Shown here: one piece after another, positions 26,723 through 36,074 of the stretch
How the letters are laid out: every line of letters begins with the position of its first letter
Numbering within the stretch: the stretch's first letter is position 1
Assembly (NCBI GenBank): GCA_030835125.1
Contig: JAUQWM010000040.1
Location: forward strand, 1 to 64,000
Source: Gemmatimonadaceae bacterium
GTDB taxonomy: Bacteria; Gemmatimonadota; Gemmatimonadetes; Gemmatimonadales; Gemmatimonadaceae
Length of the DNA: 64,000 nt
Reading direction: 5' to 3'
The notes under the pieces: generated by a model
Databases searched by the model: none
Told to the model about the DNA's origin: nothing
What the model saw: only the letters and a program-made list of their open reading frames with translations
Translations under genes and position numbers: made by a program

Positions 26723-27381
26723 TGGGACAGAAGACCAATCCGATCGGTTTCCGCCTTGGCGTCACGAAGCAGTGGCGCTCGCGCTGGTTCGCGAACAAGG
26801 ACTATCCGAAGCTCGTCAAGGAAGACGACCTGCTGCGGAAGTACCTCAAGACGCGGCTCGAGCACGCGGCCATCGCCGACATCCACATCGAGCGCAAGCC
26901 GGGCAAGGTCGTCGTGACCGTGCACACCGGCCGCCCCGGCGTGGTCATCGGGAAGAAGGGGGCCGAGGTGGACAAGCTGCGTGACGAGCTGGCGCAGCTG
27001 TCGGGCAAGGAAGTCGGGATCAACGTCGAGGAGATCAAGCGCCCCGAGGTCGAGGCGCAACTGGTGGCGGACAACGTGGCCAACCAGCTGGCGCAGCGCA
27101 TCTCGTTCCGCCGCGCGATGAAGCGCGCGGTGCAGAGCGCCATGCGGATGGGGGCCCAGGGGATCAAGATCAAGTGCAGCGGCCGGCTCGGCGGCGCGGA
27201 GATCGCGCGGGTCGAGGGGTACCACGAGGGGCGGGTGCCCCTCCACACGCTGCGCGCGGACATCGACTATGCCACGTCCACGGCGCGCACGACGTTCGGC
27301 GCCATCGGCGTGAAGGTCTGGATGTTCAAGGGTGAGGTCGTCGAGGATCGGCGGGGGAAGACCTACAGCACCGGGTCCTGA
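26722..27381 (+). CDS. rpsC: 30S ribosomal protein S3 (uS3)
   Basis: S3 (219 aa), at the mRNA entry site, with helicase activity shared with S4 and S5. [13 protein letters not shown] start, the KH-domain [11 protein letters not shown] loop and the C-terminal [10 protein letters not shown]. Translationally coupled to rplV by a one-base overlap. Confidence 0.97.
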   Translation: MGQKTNPIGFRLGVTKQWRSRWFANKDYPKLVKEDDLLRKYLKTRLEHAAIADIHIERKPGKVVVTVHTGRPGVVIGKKGAEVDKLRDELAQLSGKEVGINVEEIKRPEVEAQLVADNVANQLAQRISFRRAMKRAVQSAMRMGAQGIKIKCSGRLGGAEIARVEGYHEGRVPLHTLRADIDYATSTARTTFGAIGVKVWMFKGEVVEDRRGKTYSTGS

Positions 27382-27393
27382 CCCGGCGCTGCC

Positions 27394-27421
27394 GAGTCAC
27401 GAGTCACGCATAACGAGTCAC
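27394..27421. repeat. Heptad repeat, GAGTCAC type
   Basis: Units GAGTCAC, GAGTCAC, GCATAAC and GAGTCAC in the rpsC-rplP gap, ending four bases before the rplP ATG. The same word appears at 30299 and 46337. Confidence 0.8.
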
Positions 27422-27425
27422 GAGA

Positions 27426-27854
27426 ATGCTCAGTCCGAAGCGAGTCAAATTCAGGAAGATGTTCAAGGGCCGCACGAAGGGCCTCGCCACCCGTGGCGCC
27501 GAGATCTCGTTCGGCCATTACGGGTTGCAGGCGCTGGAGCCCGGCTGGATCACGAACCGGCAGATCGAGGCCGCGCGCGTGGCGCTGACGCGGCACATCA
27601 AGCGGGGCGGCAAGGTCTGGATCCGCATCTTCCCGGACAAGCCGATCACGAAGAAGCCGGCCGAGACCCGCATGGGGAAGGGCAAGGGGTCTCCGGAAGG
27701 CTGGGTGGCGGTGGTGAAGCCCGGGCGCGTGCTGTTCGAGCTCGAGGGCGTCTCCCGCGACATCGCCGAGAAGGCGATGGCGCTGGCCGCCGCCAAGATC
27801 TCGGTGCGGTCCAAGTTCGTGGCCCGCGAGGAGGCTCCGACCAATGCAGGCTGA
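27426..27854 (+). CDS. rplP: 50S ribosomal protein L16 (uL16)
   Basis: L16 (142 aa), contacts tRNA in the A and P sites. [16 protein letters not shown] start, then [10 protein letters not shown] and [15 protein letters not shown], with the Arg that can be hydroxylated in some bacteria. It overlaps rpmC by 11 bp in another frame, so the two are coupled. Confidence 0.97.
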   Translation: MLSPKRVKFRKMFKGRTKGLATRGAEISFGHYGLQALEPGWITNRQIEAARVALTRHIKRGGKVWIRIFPDKPITKKPAETRMGKGKGSPEGWVAVVKPGRVLFELEGVSRDIAEKAMALAAAKISVRSKFVAREEAPTNAG

Positions 27855-28047
27855 TGAAATTCGCGAGATGACGGAAGCGGACATCCGCGCCCGCATCGCC
27901 GAGCTCGAAGAGGAACGCTTTCGCCTGCGCTTCCGCGGGGCGACCCAGCCGCTGGAGGATCCGCTCCGGCTGCGGGTGCTGCGCAAGGACATCGCGCGCC
28001 TGAACACGGTGCTGCGGGAACGCGCCCTGACGACGTCAGGCCGCTAA
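27844..28047 (+). CDS. rpmC: 50S ribosomal protein L29 (uL29)
   Basis: L29 (67 aa), two-helix protein at the tunnel exit next to L23. Features are [20 protein letters not shown] and [18 protein letters not shown]. The ATG at 27844 lies inside the end of rplP. Confidence 0.95.
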   Translation: MQADEIREMTEADIRARIAELEEERFRLRFRGATQPLEDPLRLRVLRKDIARLNTVLRERALTTSGR

Positions 28048-28065
28048 GCGAGGATTGAACCGGAC

Positions 28066-28362
28066 ATGGCCGAGGGCATGATGACCAGCAACGAGCCGGC
28101 TGCGGGGACAGCGCGCAGCGTACGCAAGGTGCGCCTGGGGGTCGTGGTGAGCGACAAGATGCAGAAGACCGTCGTGGTCCGCATCGATCGCCGCTTCGCC
28201 CACCCGCGCTACGGCAAGATGGTAACGCGCTCCACGAAGGTGAAAGCGCACGATGAGGCGAACGACGCAAAGACCGGCGACACGGTGCGCATCATGGAGA
28301 CGCGCCCCTTGTCGAAGGACAAGCGGTGGCGCGTGGTCGAGATCGTCGACCGCGCCCGCTAA
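28066..28362 (+). CDS. rpsQ: 30S ribosomal protein S17 (uS17)
   Basis: S17 (98 aa), an early 16S binder. The core [19 protein letters not shown] begins after an N-terminal extension of about 20 residues ([16 protein letters not shown]) not usual in S17. Two further ATGs at residues 5 and 6 could be the true start. RxYHPRYGKM-type motif is present as [10 protein letters not shown]. Confidence 0.95.
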   Translation: MAEGMMTSNEPAAGTARSVRKVRLGVVVSDKMQKTVVVRIDRRFAHPRYGKMVTRSTKVKAHDEANDAKTGDTVRIMETRPLSKDKRWRVVEIVDRAR

Positions 28363-28374
28363 GGGGACGGAGCC

Positions 28375-28743
<369 letters not shown>

Positions 28744-28744
28744 C

Positions 28745-29143
28745 ATGCGCCGCCTGGTCAAGCGAAAGGGAGAGTCGGGCCGGTACGCCGCGCGCCATGC
28801 GCGGAAGGCCGAGCGGATGCGCATGCCGGTCACCAAGGGGGACACGGTGCGCGTGATGCGCGGCGAGGATTCCGGCAAGGAAGGGAAGGTGATCCGCGTG
28901 TTCCCGAAGACGGGACGGGTGACGGTCGAGGGCATCAACATCGTGAAGCGCCATCGCAAGGCGCGTCGCGCCGAGGAGCAGAGCCAGATCCTCGAGATGC
29001 CGGCCCCGATCCACCACTCGAACGTGATGCTGCTCGATCCCAAGTCCGGCGCGCCCACGCGGGTCCGGCGCCGGATCGATGACGATGGCACGAAGGAGCG
29101 CATTGCCGTGAAGAGCGGCGACGCGATTCCGCGAACGAGATAG
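28745..29143 (+). CDS. rplX: 50S ribosomal protein L24 (uL24)
   Basis: L24 (132 aa), assembly initiator. The KOW motif is clear: KGDTVRVMRGEDSGKEGKVIRV, in part GEDSGKEGKV. The N-terminus has about 26 extra residues rich in Arg/Lys before the normal start; GGAGG at 28731-28735 supports the ATG at 28745, but the internal Mets at residues 25 and 27 are alternatives. Confidence 0.95.
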   Translation: MRRLVKRKGESGRYAARHARKAERMRMPVTKGDTVRVMRGEDSGKEGKVIRVFPKTGRVTVEGINIVKRHRKARRAEEQSQILEMPAPIHHSNVMLLDPKSGAPTRVRRRIDDDGTKERIAVKSGDAIPRTR

Positions 29144-29149
29144 CGGGGT

Positions 29150-29190
29150 GAGGTCAGCGCGCTGACCTCGGACCTCTGACCTCTGACCTG
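29150..29190. repeat. Palindrome and heptad repeat, TGACCTC type
   Basis: A perfect 20-bp palindrome (29150-29169; arms GAGGTCAGCG and CGCTGACCTC) runs into 7-bp units TGACCTC, GGACCTC, TGACCTC and TGACCTG (29163-29190) between rplX and rplE. Related words occur at 47050-47077. Confidence 0.82.
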
Positions 29191-29202
29191 GTTTTCCGGT
29201 TT

Positions 29203-29928
29203 ATGGCAAAGGAAGAGAAGGACAACAAGAAGAGCGGTGGCGCCCCGAAGTCCGGTGGCGGCCAGCCCAAGGCGCAGAAGGGCGGCGGCGGCGAGCGGAA
29301 GTCCATGCTCGCCAAGGGTCCGCACGCCGGTCGGGACCTGCCGGTCCCGCCGCCGCGCCTGCGCGAGCATTACCGCACCACGGTGAAGCCGAAGCTCATG
29401 AAGCAGTTCGGGTTCACCAATGGGCACGAAGCGCCGTCGATCGAGAAGATCGTGCTGAATGTCGGCCTCGGTGAGGCCATCAAGCAGCCGAAGATGCTCG
29501 ACGCGGTGGTGGAGGAACTGTCGATCATCACCGGCCAGCGGCCGGTGCGGAAGCGCGCCAGGAAGTCCATCGCCAACTACGGGCTCCGCGAGGGCCAGGA
29601 GATCGGGGCGGCGGTCACGTTGCGCGGCGCGCGGATGTGGGAGTTCCTCGACCGGTTCATCAGCGCCTCCGTGCCGCGCATCCGCGATTTCCGCGGGCTC
29701 AGCACGCGGTCGTTCGATGGGCGCGGCAACTACTCACTGGGCGTGAAGGAGCAGATGATCTTCCCCGAGATCAACTTCGACATGGTCGAGCAGATCCACG
29801 GGATGGACATCACGATCGTGACCACGGCTGGCCGCGACGATCACGCGCTGGTGCTGTTGCGCGAACTCGGCGTGCCGTTCCGTGGCGAGGACAAGGAGAA
29901 CAAGGGTCAGCGGTTGATGGGCAACTGA
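29203..29928 (+). CDS. rplE: 50S ribosomal protein L5 (uL5) with long N-terminal extension
   Basis: L5 (241 aa), binds 5S rRNA and the P-site tRNA elbow. The normal body starts near residue 52 (RLREHYRTTVKPKLMKQ) and continues with IEKIVLNVGLGEA and GVKEQMIFPEI. The first 50 residues are a Lys/Gly-rich low-complexity extension. No Shine-Dalgarno sequence precedes the ATG, which follows the heptad repeat; Met35 is an alternative start that would remove most of the extension. Confidence 0.95.
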   Translation: MAKEEKDNKKSGGAPKSGGGQPKAQKGGGGERKSMLAKGPHAGRDLPVPPPRLREHYRTTVKPKLMKQFGFTNGHEAPSIEKIVLNVGLGEAIKQPKMLDAVVEELSIITGQRPVRKRARKSIANYGLREGQEIGAAVTLRGARMWEFLDRFISASVPRIRDFRGLSTRSFDGRGNYSLGVKEQMIFPEINFDMVEQIHGMDITIVTTAGRDDHALVLLRELGVPFRGEDKENKGQRLMGN

Positions 29929-29941
29929 TTCCCCAAGAGAC

Positions 29942-30247
29942 ATGGCGAAGACATCCTCAGTAGTGAGAAACGAGCGGCGCAAGAAGCTGGCGGCGAAGTA
30001 CTTCACCAGGCGCCAGGAGCTCGTGAAGATCGTGAAGAACCCGAAGACGACCCCCGAGCAGCGGGCCGCGGCGTACGCCAGGCTCCGCGCGCTGCCGAGG
30101 AACTCGGCGCGCATCCGCATCCGCAACCGGTGTTCGATGAGCGGCCGGCCCCGCGGGGTGGAGGGCTTCTTCGGGCTGTCGCGCATCGCGCTGCGGGACA
30201 TGGCGCTGAACGGGCTGCTGCCCGGAGTGAGGAAGGCCAGTTGGTGA
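29942..30247 (+). CDS. rpsN: 30S ribosomal protein S14, long zinc-free type (uS14)
   Basis: S14 (101 aa) of the long class that lacks the CxxC zinc motif; the conserved NRCSMSGRPRG contains a single Cys. Its stop codon is part of the first unit of the heptad array that follows. No second, short S14 gene is seen in the window. Confidence 0.96.
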   Translation: MAKTSSVVRNERRKKLAAKYFTRRQELVKIVKNPKTTPEQRAAAYARLRALPRNSARIRIRNRCSMSGRPRGVEGFFGLSRIALRDMALNGLLPGVRKASW

Positions 30248-30326
30248 CGCATGACTCGTGACGCGTGACTCGGCACGGCAGCGACGCGCCGCCATGCCGA
30301 GTCACGAATCACGAATCACGAATCAC
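30244..30326. repeat. Inverted heptad arrays, GTGACTC and GAATCAC types
   Basis: GTGACGC, ATGACTC, GTGACGC, GTGACTC (30244-30271) starts inside the rpsN stop codon. After a spacer come GAGTCAC and three GAATCAC (30299-30326). GTGACTCGGCA and TGCCGAGTCAC at the inner edges are perfect 11-bp complements; the same 11-mer pair recurs at 46307 and 46333. Confidence 0.9.
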
Positions 30327-30399
30327 CGTGTGATCAACGGAACACCACTTTCCTCTGCGTCCGGTCGCCGGATACGAGAGGAGCGAGGAACGAGATACG

Positions 30400-30798
30400 A
30401 TGACAATGTCCGATCCCATCGCCGACATGCTGACGCGGATCCGCAATGCCTGCGGGTCGAAGCACCGCCGCGTCGACATGCCGTCGTCGAAAGTGAAGGT
30501 CGAGATCGCGCGGATCCTGAAGGAGCACAACTTCATCCAGGACTTCCGCGTGCTCGAGGGCGAGACCGGTCCGCGCGTGCTGCGGGTGATCCTCAAGTAT
30601 GCGGGCGACCAGCCGGTCATCCGCGAGCTGAAGCGCGTCTCCACGCCGGGCCTCCGTCGCTATGTCGGCGTGACCGAGATCCCGCGGGTCCGGAACGGGC
30701 TCGGGATGGCGATCCTCAGCACGTCGAGCGGCCTGATGTCCGATGCGCAGGCGCGTCGTTCCCATACCGGGGGCGAGCTGCTCGCCCTCGTCTGGTAA
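30400..30798 (+). CDS. rpsH: 30S ribosomal protein S8 (uS8)
   Basis: S8 (132 aa), 16S central-domain binder and, in enterobacteria, translational repressor of the spc operon. [17 protein letters not shown] start, and the C-terminal [14 protein letters not shown] with conserved GGELLALVW end. A GAGGAGCGAGG stretch lies upstream of the ATG. The gap before it (30327-30399) holds no gene. Confidence 0.97.
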   Translation: MTMSDPIADMLTRIRNACGSKHRRVDMPSSKVKVEIARILKEHNFIQDFRVLEGETGPRVLRVILKYAGDQPVIRELKRVSTPGLRRYVGVTEIPRVRNGLGMAILSTSSGLMSDAQARRSHTGGELLALVW

Positions 30799-30810
30799 GG
30801 GGAGGACCGC

Positions 30811-31350
30811 ATGTCACGAATCGGAAGGATGCCGGTCCCGGTCCCGGGCGGAGTCACCGTCGACATCGACGGGACCAGCGTCTCGGTCAAGGGACCCCGG
30901 GGAGAGCTGTCCCGGAAGTTTCCCGAGGGGCTCTCGTTCGCCATCGAGGACGGGAACGTGATCGCCAGGCGGTCCGGTGAGGACGCCCGCCAGAAGGCGC
31001 TTCACGGATTGTCGCGCGCGCTGCTCGCGAACATGGTCGAGGGCGTGACCAAGGGCTACCAGAAGACGCTCGAGATCACGGGCGTCGGGTACAAGGCCGA
31101 ACCCCGGCCCTACGGCCTGCTGTTCTCCCTCGGGTATTCGCACACGATCGAGTTCAAGGCGCCGAAGGGCATCAAGCTGACCGCGCCGCAGCCGACGCAG
31201 GTGCTGGTCGAGGGCGCGGACAAGGAAATCGTCGGGCAGGTGGCGGCGGAGATCCGCTCGCTGCGCAAGCCGGAGCCATACAAGGGGAAGGGCATCAAGT
31301 ACGCTGGAGAGAAGATCCGCCGGAAGGCGGGCAAGGCCGGAGGCAAGTAA
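30811..31350 (+). CDS. rplF: 50S ribosomal protein L6 (uL6)
   Basis: L6 (179 aa), near the factor-binding site. [15 protein letters not shown] start and the C-terminal [21 protein letters not shown] motif. GGGGAGG precedes the ATG. Its TAA overlaps the ATG of rplR by one base. Confidence 0.97.
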   Translation: MSRIGRMPVPVPGGVTVDIDGTSVSVKGPRGELSRKFPEGLSFAIEDGNVIARRSGEDARQKALHGLSRALLANMVEGVTKGYQKTLEITGVGYKAEPRPYGLLFSLGYSHTIEFKAPKGIKLTAPQPTQVLVEGADKEIVGQVAAEIRSLRKPEPYKGKGIKYAGEKIRRKAGKAGGK

Positions 31351-31706
31351 TGGCAAAGATCGGGATCCCGCGGACGAATGCGGACCGGCGTCGTCGACGC
31401 CAGGTACGCGCGCGCACCCACCTGGCCGGCACGAGCGAGCGGCCGCGTCTGGTGGTGCACCGTTCGCTGAAGCACATCGCGGCGCAGCTCGTCGACGACG
31501 GCGCGCACCGGACCCTCATGGCCGTGTCGGACCAGGGCCTCGAGGGCACGAAGACGCAGCGCGCGTCCGAGGTCGGCAAGCGGATCGCCGCGCGCGCAAA
31601 GGAATCGGGCGTGTCGAAGATCGTCTTCGATCGCGCCGGGCACAGGTATCACGGCCGCGTCAAGGCGCTGGCCGACGGCGCCCGCGAGGGCGGACTGGAG
31701 TTCTGA
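31350..31706 (+). CDS. rplR: 50S ribosomal protein L18 (uL18)
   Basis: L18 (118 aa), binds 5S rRNA with L5. Conserved [20 protein letters not shown] and [22 protein letters not shown]. Coupled to rplF by a TAATG overlap and followed by rpsE after 1 bp. Confidence 0.97.
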   Translation: MAKIGIPRTNADRRRRRQVRARTHLAGTSERPRLVVHRSLKHIAAQLVDDGAHRTLMAVSDQGLEGTKTQRASEVGKRIAARAKESGVSKIVFDRAGHRYHGRVKALADGAREGGLEF

Positions 31707-31707
31707 C

Positions 31708-32466
31708 ATGGCTGATATTCCGGCGGGTACAGGGAGCGGACCAGGCAGCGCCAGGAGCGGTCGCGGCGGCGGTGGTGGCCGTGGCGGTGCCGGCGGGCGT
31801 GGCGGCGGCGGTCGTGGTCGCGGAGGCCCGGGCGGTCCGGGTGGCCGCGGTCCGGGCCGCGGCGGTGAGGCCGGTGCCGGTCGTGGCGGGCGCGAAGGCG
31901 GCCGTGACGGCGGTCGCGGCGGGCGCGGCGGCGACCAGCAGGTTCGCGAAGGCTCGGACCTCCTCGAAAACGTGGTGGCGATCAATCGCGTCGCCAAGGT
32001 CGTGAAGGGCGGACGCCGCTTCTCGTTCAACGCGCTCGTCGCGGTGGGCGACGGCAAGGGCCGCGTCGGCTATGCGACCGGCAAGGCGAACGAGGTGTCG
32101 GAGGCGGTGCGTAAGGCCGTCGACGGCGCCCGCCGCAACATGGTGTCGGTGCCGCTCACGGGGTCGACGATTCCGCACGAGATCGTGGGTCACCACGGCG
32201 CCGGGAAGGTGTTCATGAAGCCGGCGGCCCCGGGTGCGGGCGTCATCGCCGGCGGCGCGGTGCGCGCGGTGCTCGAGTGCGCCGGGGTCACCGACATCCT
32301 CACCAAGAGCCTCGGCTCGACGAACCCGCACAACCTGGTGCGGGCGACGTTCAACGGCCTCGCCCACCTGACGACGGTGGACCAGATCGCCCGCGAGCGC
32401 GGCGTCGAGTCGTCGTCGATCCCGTACCGGTCGCGCGCCCGCGGCAAGGAGACGGTGCATGCCTAG
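31708..32466 (+). CDS. rpsE: 30S ribosomal protein S5 (uS5) with Gly/Arg-rich extension
   Basis: S5 (252 aa), accuracy and mRNA-helicase protein. The canonical body begins near residue 83 ([19 protein letters not shown]) and is complete, including [10 protein letters not shown] and ending near TVHA. Residues about 12-75 are a Gly/Arg repeat (RGG, GRGG), probably disordered and RNA-binding. A typical S5 is about 165 aa, so the extension adds about half again. It overlaps rpmD by 8 bp. Confidence 0.96.
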   Translation: MADIPAGTGSGPGSARSGRGGGGGRGGAGGRGGGGRGRGGPGGPGGRGPGRGGEAGAGRGGREGGRDGGRGGRGGDQQVREGSDLLENVVAINRVAKVVKGGRRFSFNALVAVGDGKGRVGYATGKANEVSEAVRKAVDGARRNMVSVPLTGSTIPHEIVGHHGAGKVFMKPAAPGAGVIAGGAVRAVLECAGVTDILTKSLGSTNPHNLVRATFNGLAHLTTVDQIARERGVESSSIPYRSRARGKETVHA

Positions 32467-32713
32467 GACATTCGTGTGGCACCGCACGCGGGGGCCGAAG
32501 GTCACCCCCAAGCGTGAGGAGCCGACCAGCGGCAAGGTGAAGGTCACCCAGGTCCGGAGCGGCATCGGCCACTCCTGGCGGATGCGGGCGGTGCTGAAGT
32601 CCATCGGGCTCCGCCACCACCAGCATTCGGTGGTGCATAACGATTCCGTGGCCCTGCGCGGACAGGTCAACAAGGTGCGGCACCTGGTCACGGTGACGCC
32701 CGTGAAGGAGTGA
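32459..32713 (+). CDS. rpmD: 50S ribosomal protein L30 (uL30)
   Basis: L30 (84 aa). The typical 60-residue body, [26 protein letters not shown], starts near residue 26, after a basic extension of about 25 residues. [18 protein letters not shown] is the usual conserved stretch. The ATG lies 8 bp inside rpsE. Confidence 0.93.
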   Translation: MPRTFVWHRTRGPKVTPKREEPTSGKVKVTQVRSGIGHSWRMRAVLKSIGLRHHQHSVVHNDSVALRGQVNKVRHLVTVTPVKE

Positions 32714-32718
32714 TGAAC

Positions 32719-33186
32719 GTGGCGACGCATGAGAAGATCGGCCTCCACAACCTCGCGCCGGCACCCGGGTCACACCGGAACCGCAAGCGACTCGGCCGCG
32801 GTCCCGGCACCGGCCAGGGCAAGACCGCCGGCAAGGGGCACAAGGGGTCCATGGCCCGCGCGGGTCACGGCGGCCCCGGCGGCGGCAAGCCCGGCTTCGA
32901 GGGCGGGCAGATGCCGCTCACGCGGCGCATCCCGAAGCGCGGGTTCACCAACCCGTTCCGGGTGGAGTCGCAGGTGGTGACGCTGGACGACCTGGCGGGC
33001 CTTCCCGACGGCACCGAGATCACGCGTGAGGCGCTGGTGGACGCGGGCCTGATCAAGGCCCGCAAGGGCCCGGCCAAGATCCTCGGCAACGGCGAGGTGT
33101 CGCGCGCTTTCGTCGTGCGCGGCGTCAAGCTCAGTGCCGGCGCGCGTTCCCGCATCGAAGCGGCCGGCGGCCGCGTCGAGGAGTAA
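32719..33186 (+). CDS. rplO: 50S ribosomal protein L15 (uL15)
   Basis: L15 (155 aa from this start), late assembly protein. Conserved KRLGRGPGTGQGKTAGKGHKG and GGQMPLTRRIPKRGF. The start is a choice among GTG 32710, ATG 32713 and GTG 32719; the last is preferred because AAGGAG (32705-32710) then stands 8 bp upstream. All keep the same body. Confidence 0.95.
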   Translation: MATHEKIGLHNLAPAPGSHRNRKRLGRGPGTGQGKTAGKGHKGSMARAGHGGPGGGKPGFEGGQMPLTRRIPKRGFTNPFRVESQVVTLDDLAGLPDGTEITREALVDAGLIKARKGPAKILGNGEVSRAFVVRGVKLSAGARSRIEAAGGRVEE

Positions 33187-33189
33187 TCC

Positions 33190-34521
33190 ATGGCACAGCC
33201 GAACCCGGCCGCGGCGCTGGCGAACATCTACAAGACGCCGGAGCTGTGGGAGAAGATCAAGTTCACGTTCATGTGCCTGGTGATCTACCGGCTGGGGTCG
33301 GTCGTCACCGCGCCGGGCGTGGACGTCGTCGCCATCAGTGACTTCTTCCAGAACCAGGGGGGCCAGGGTCTGCTCGGCCTCTACGACCTGTTCGTCGGGG
33401 GCCAGCTCTCCCGCGCGACAGTGTTCGCGCTCGGGATCATGCCGTACATCTCCGCCTCGATCTTCGTCCAGATCGCCGGCGCCGTCGTCCCGACCGTCGA
33501 GAAGATGCAGAAGGACGAGGACGGCCGGAAAAAGCTCAGCCAGTGGACTCGGTATGCCACCGTGATCCTCGCCATCGTCCAGGCGTGGGGGTTCGCGATC
33601 TTCACCGAGTCGCTGCAGGGCGCGGTCGCCACGCCGGGGTTCTGGTTCAAGGTCCAGATGTCGCTCTTCCTCACGACCGGCGCCGTCTTCGTCATGTGGC
33701 TGGGTGAGCAGATCACCGAGAAGGGGCTCGGCAATGGCGCGAGCCTGATGATCTACTTCTCGATCGTCGTCGGGTTCTGGCCGGCCATCTTCGGCACGCT
33801 CGGGTTCGTCCGCACCGGCGCCCTGGGACTCTTCTCCCTCCTGGTGCTGGGCATCATGATGGCGGTGGTCGTGGCGGCGGTCGTCGCGATCACGCTCGCC
33901 GCGCGCCGGGTGCTCATCCAGATCCCGCAGCGCACGGTCGGGCGCGGCCGGATGCGGGAAGCGGCCCGGAACTTCATCCCGCTCCGCATCAACTCGTCCG
34001 GCGTGATGCCGATCGTGTTCGCGCAGTCGGTGATCGTCGTGCCGGGCGCCGTGGCGCAGTTCAGCCAGAACCCCACGGCCCAGCGCATCGCCGAGTTGTT
34101 CATGCCCGGCACGTGGCTCTACATCTCGCTGTTGGCCGTGCTGATCATGTTCTTCACCTACTTCTACACGTCGATCATCTTCAACCCGATCGACCTGGCC
34201 GAGAACCTCCGCAAGCAGGGCGGGTTCATCCCCGGCGTGAAGCCCGGCTCGAAGACGGCCGAGTACATCGACCTGGTGGTCACCCGCATCACGCTCCCCG
34301 GCGCGATGTTCCTGACCGCGATCGCCCTCATGCCGGTGATCATCGGGAACTGGTTGAACGTGCCGTTCCAGTTCGGCGGCACTTCGTTGCTGATCGTGGT
34401 CGGCGTGGCTCTCGACAGCCTGTCGCAGATGCAGCAGCACCTGCTCCTGCGGAAGTACGACGGGTTCATGAAGAAGGGACGCGTGAGGTTCCGCGGCCGC
34501 CAGGGGACGGGTGGGTTCTAG
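33190..34521 (+). CDS. secY: Protein translocase channel subunit SecY
   Basis: SecY (443 aa), the ten-helix membrane channel for protein export and insertion. Recognised by ALGIMPYISASIFVQ, NGASLMIYFSI, the cytosolic loop INSSGVMPIVFAQ and the late FNPIDLAENLRKQGGFIPG motif. Starts 3 bp after rplO, the usual spc operon position. Confidence 0.98.
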   Translation: MAQPNPAAALANIYKTPELWEKIKFTFMCLVIYRLGSVVTAPGVDVVAISDFFQNQGGQGLLGLYDLFVGGQLSRATVFALGIMPYISASIFVQIAGAVVPTVEKMQKDEDGRKKLSQWTRYATVILAIVQAWGFAIFTESLQGAVATPGFWFKVQMSLFLTTGAVFVMWLGEQITEKGLGNGASLMIYFSIVVGFWPAIFGTLGFVRTGALGLFSLLVLGIMMAVVVAAVVAITLAARRVLIQIPQRTVGRGRMREAARNFIPLRINSSGVMPIVFAQSVIVVPGAVAQFSQNPTAQRIAELFMPGTWLYISLLAVLIMFFTYFYTSIIFNPIDLAENLRKQGGFIPGVKPGSKTAEYIDLVVTRITLPGAMFLTAIALMPVIIGNWLNVPFQFGGTSLLIVVGVALDSLSQMQQHLLLRKYDGFMKKGRVRFRGRQGTGGF

Positions 34522-34524
34522 GAT

Positions 34525-34608
34525 GAGGGTCGTGGGTCGAGGGTCGAGGCTCGCGGGACGCGTGGGCATTCCGTTCTCTCGACCCTCGAGCCTCGACCCT
34601 CGAGCCTC
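34525..34608. repeat. Inverted heptad arrays, GAGGGTC and GACCCTC/GAGCCTC types
   Basis: GAGGGTC, GTGGGTC, GAGGGTC, GAGGCTC (34525-34552), a 28-bp spacer, then GACCCTC, GAGCCTC, GACCCTC, GAGCCTC (34581-34608), which runs directly into the adk ATG. The arms are reverse complements. No Shine-Dalgarno sequence is present. Confidence 0.92.
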
Positions 34609-35244
34609 ATGATCATCGTCCTGCTCGGGCCACCCGGCGCCGGCAAGGGCACCCAGGGCGACCTGCTCGCCGCCGAGCTGGGCATCCCCAAGATCGCGAC
34701 CGGTGACGTGCTCCGGGCCGCGGTGCGCGCCGGGACCCCGATGGGACTCGCCGCGCGGGCCGCCATGGATCGCGGGGACCTCGTTCCCGACGACGTCATC
34801 CTCGGCATCATGAAGGACGCGCTGTCGACAGCCGAGGCCAGGCCGGGCGCCATCCTCGATGGGGTCGTGCGCACCGAGCCCCAGGCGGCCGGCCTCAAGC
34901 GCGTGCTGTCCGAACTGGGGCGCCCGCTCGATGCCGTCCTCATGTTCGAGGTGCCTGACGAGGAGCTGGTGCAGCGCCTCAGCGGCCGGACCGTGTGTGA
35001 CACCTGCCAGACGCCCTACACGGGCCGCGAGCCCGGTTCGCGGTGCGAGAAGTGCGGCGGGACGCTCGTCAGGCGGAAGGATGATGATCCCGGGGCGGTG
35101 CGCAACCGGCTGGCCGTCTACCAGCGCCAGACGGCGCCGGTCATCGACTGGTACCGGCGGGACGGGGCCCGACTCGTCTCCATCGACGCGGTCGGGTCCA
35201 CCGGGGACGTCCTCCAACGGGCCCTCGCGGCCCTCGGCCGGTGA
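34609..35244 (+). CDS. adk: Adenylate kinase
   Basis: Adenylate kinase (211 aa): ATP + AMP to 2 ADP. P-loop GPPGAGKGT, the AMP-binding TGDVLR segment, and DGVVRT where most have DGFPRT. The LID carries a zinc site CDTC...CEKC, seen in Gram-positive and many other adenylate kinases. The ATG follows directly on a heptad array. Its TGA overlaps the GTG of map. Confidence 0.96.
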   Translation: MIIVLLGPPGAGKGTQGDLLAAELGIPKIATGDVLRAAVRAGTPMGLAARAAMDRGDLVPDDVILGIMKDALSTAEARPGAILDGVVRTEPQAAGLKRVLSELGRPLDAVLMFEVPDEELVQRLSGRTVCDTCQTPYTGREPGSRCEKCGGTLVRRKDDDPGAVRNRLAVYQRQTAPVIDWYRRDGARLVSIDAVGSTGDVLQRALAALGR

Positions 35245-36014
35245 TCAACCTCAAGTCGCCGCGCGAGATCGAGATCATGGCGCGCGGCGGGGCGATCCTC
35301 GCCGCGACGCTGGAGCGGCTGGCGGCGGAGGTGCGCCCCGGCATCACGACCCGCGCGCTCGACGTCGTCGCCGAGGATTTCATCCGCTCGCATCCGGGCG
35401 CCAAGGCTGCGTTCAAGGGCCTGTACGGATTCCCCGGGTCGGCTTGCATCTCGATCAACGAGGAGATCGTGCACGGGATCCCGTCGCCGAAGCGGGTGCT
35501 GAAGGAAGGCGACCTGGTGAAGCTCGATTTCGGGGTGGAGTTCGAGAAGTATTTCACCGATTCGGCGATCACCGTGGCCGTCGGCGAGGTGGATGCAGCC
35601 TCGCGGCGGCTGATGGACGTCACGAAGCAGGCGCTGGCCGCCGGGATCGAGGCGGCGACCGTCGGGAACCACATCGGGGACATCGGCGCGGCGATCGAGT
35701 CGGTCGTCCACAAGGCCGGGTACACCACGGCAGCGGACCTCGTGGGGCACTACGTGGGCTCCAAGCCCCATGGTGACCCGCAGGTGCCGAACTATGGCAC
35801 GCCGGGGCGCGGTCCACGCCTCCTCGCGGGACTCACGATCGCGATCGAGCCGATGGTCAACATCGGGAAGTCGGCGACGCGTACCCTGAAGGACAAGTGG
35901 ACGATCGTGACGCAGGACGGCTCGCGCTCGGCCCATTTCGAGCACACGGTGGCGATCACGGACGCCGGTCCGAGAGTCCTGACCCTCGCCACCGCCGCGG
36001 TGTCGTCGCGCTAG
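35241..36014 (+). CDS. map: Methionine aminopeptidase, type I
   Basis: Removes initiator Met (257 aa). Metal ligands appear as the Asp in KLDFGVEF, the Asp in FTDSA, His in VGHYVG, Glu in IEPMVNIG and Glu in HFEHTVAIT; the catalytic His is in KPHGDPQV. GHYVG replaces the usual GHGIG, a small change beside the metal-binding His. GTG start overlaps adk stop. The ribosomal run ends here: no infA, rpmJ, rpsM, rpsK, rpsD, rpoA or rplQ follows. Confidence 0.95.
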   Translation: MINLKSPREIEIMARGGAILAATLERLAAEVRPGITTRALDVVAEDFIRSHPGAKAAFKGLYGFPGSACISINEEIVHGIPSPKRVLKEGDLVKLDFGVEFEKYFTDSAITVAVGEVDAASRRLMDVTKQALAAGIEAATVGNHIGDIGAAIESVVHKAGYTTAADLVGHYVGSKPHGDPQVPNYGTPGRGPRLLAGLTIAIEPMVNIGKSATRTLKDKWTIVTQDGSRSAHFEHTVAITDAGPRVLTLATAAVSSR

Positions 36015-36074
36015 TCGCGAAGGAACGCGCCAAACCGGGCTGTGTAGCAGTGGCGACCCCGTCTGGAGGCGTCA

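Noticed and set aside
32770-35217. 815-aa minus-strand open frame
   Set aside because: Antisense to rplO, secY and adk, which are certain; highly charged Arg/Asp/His-rich shadow.
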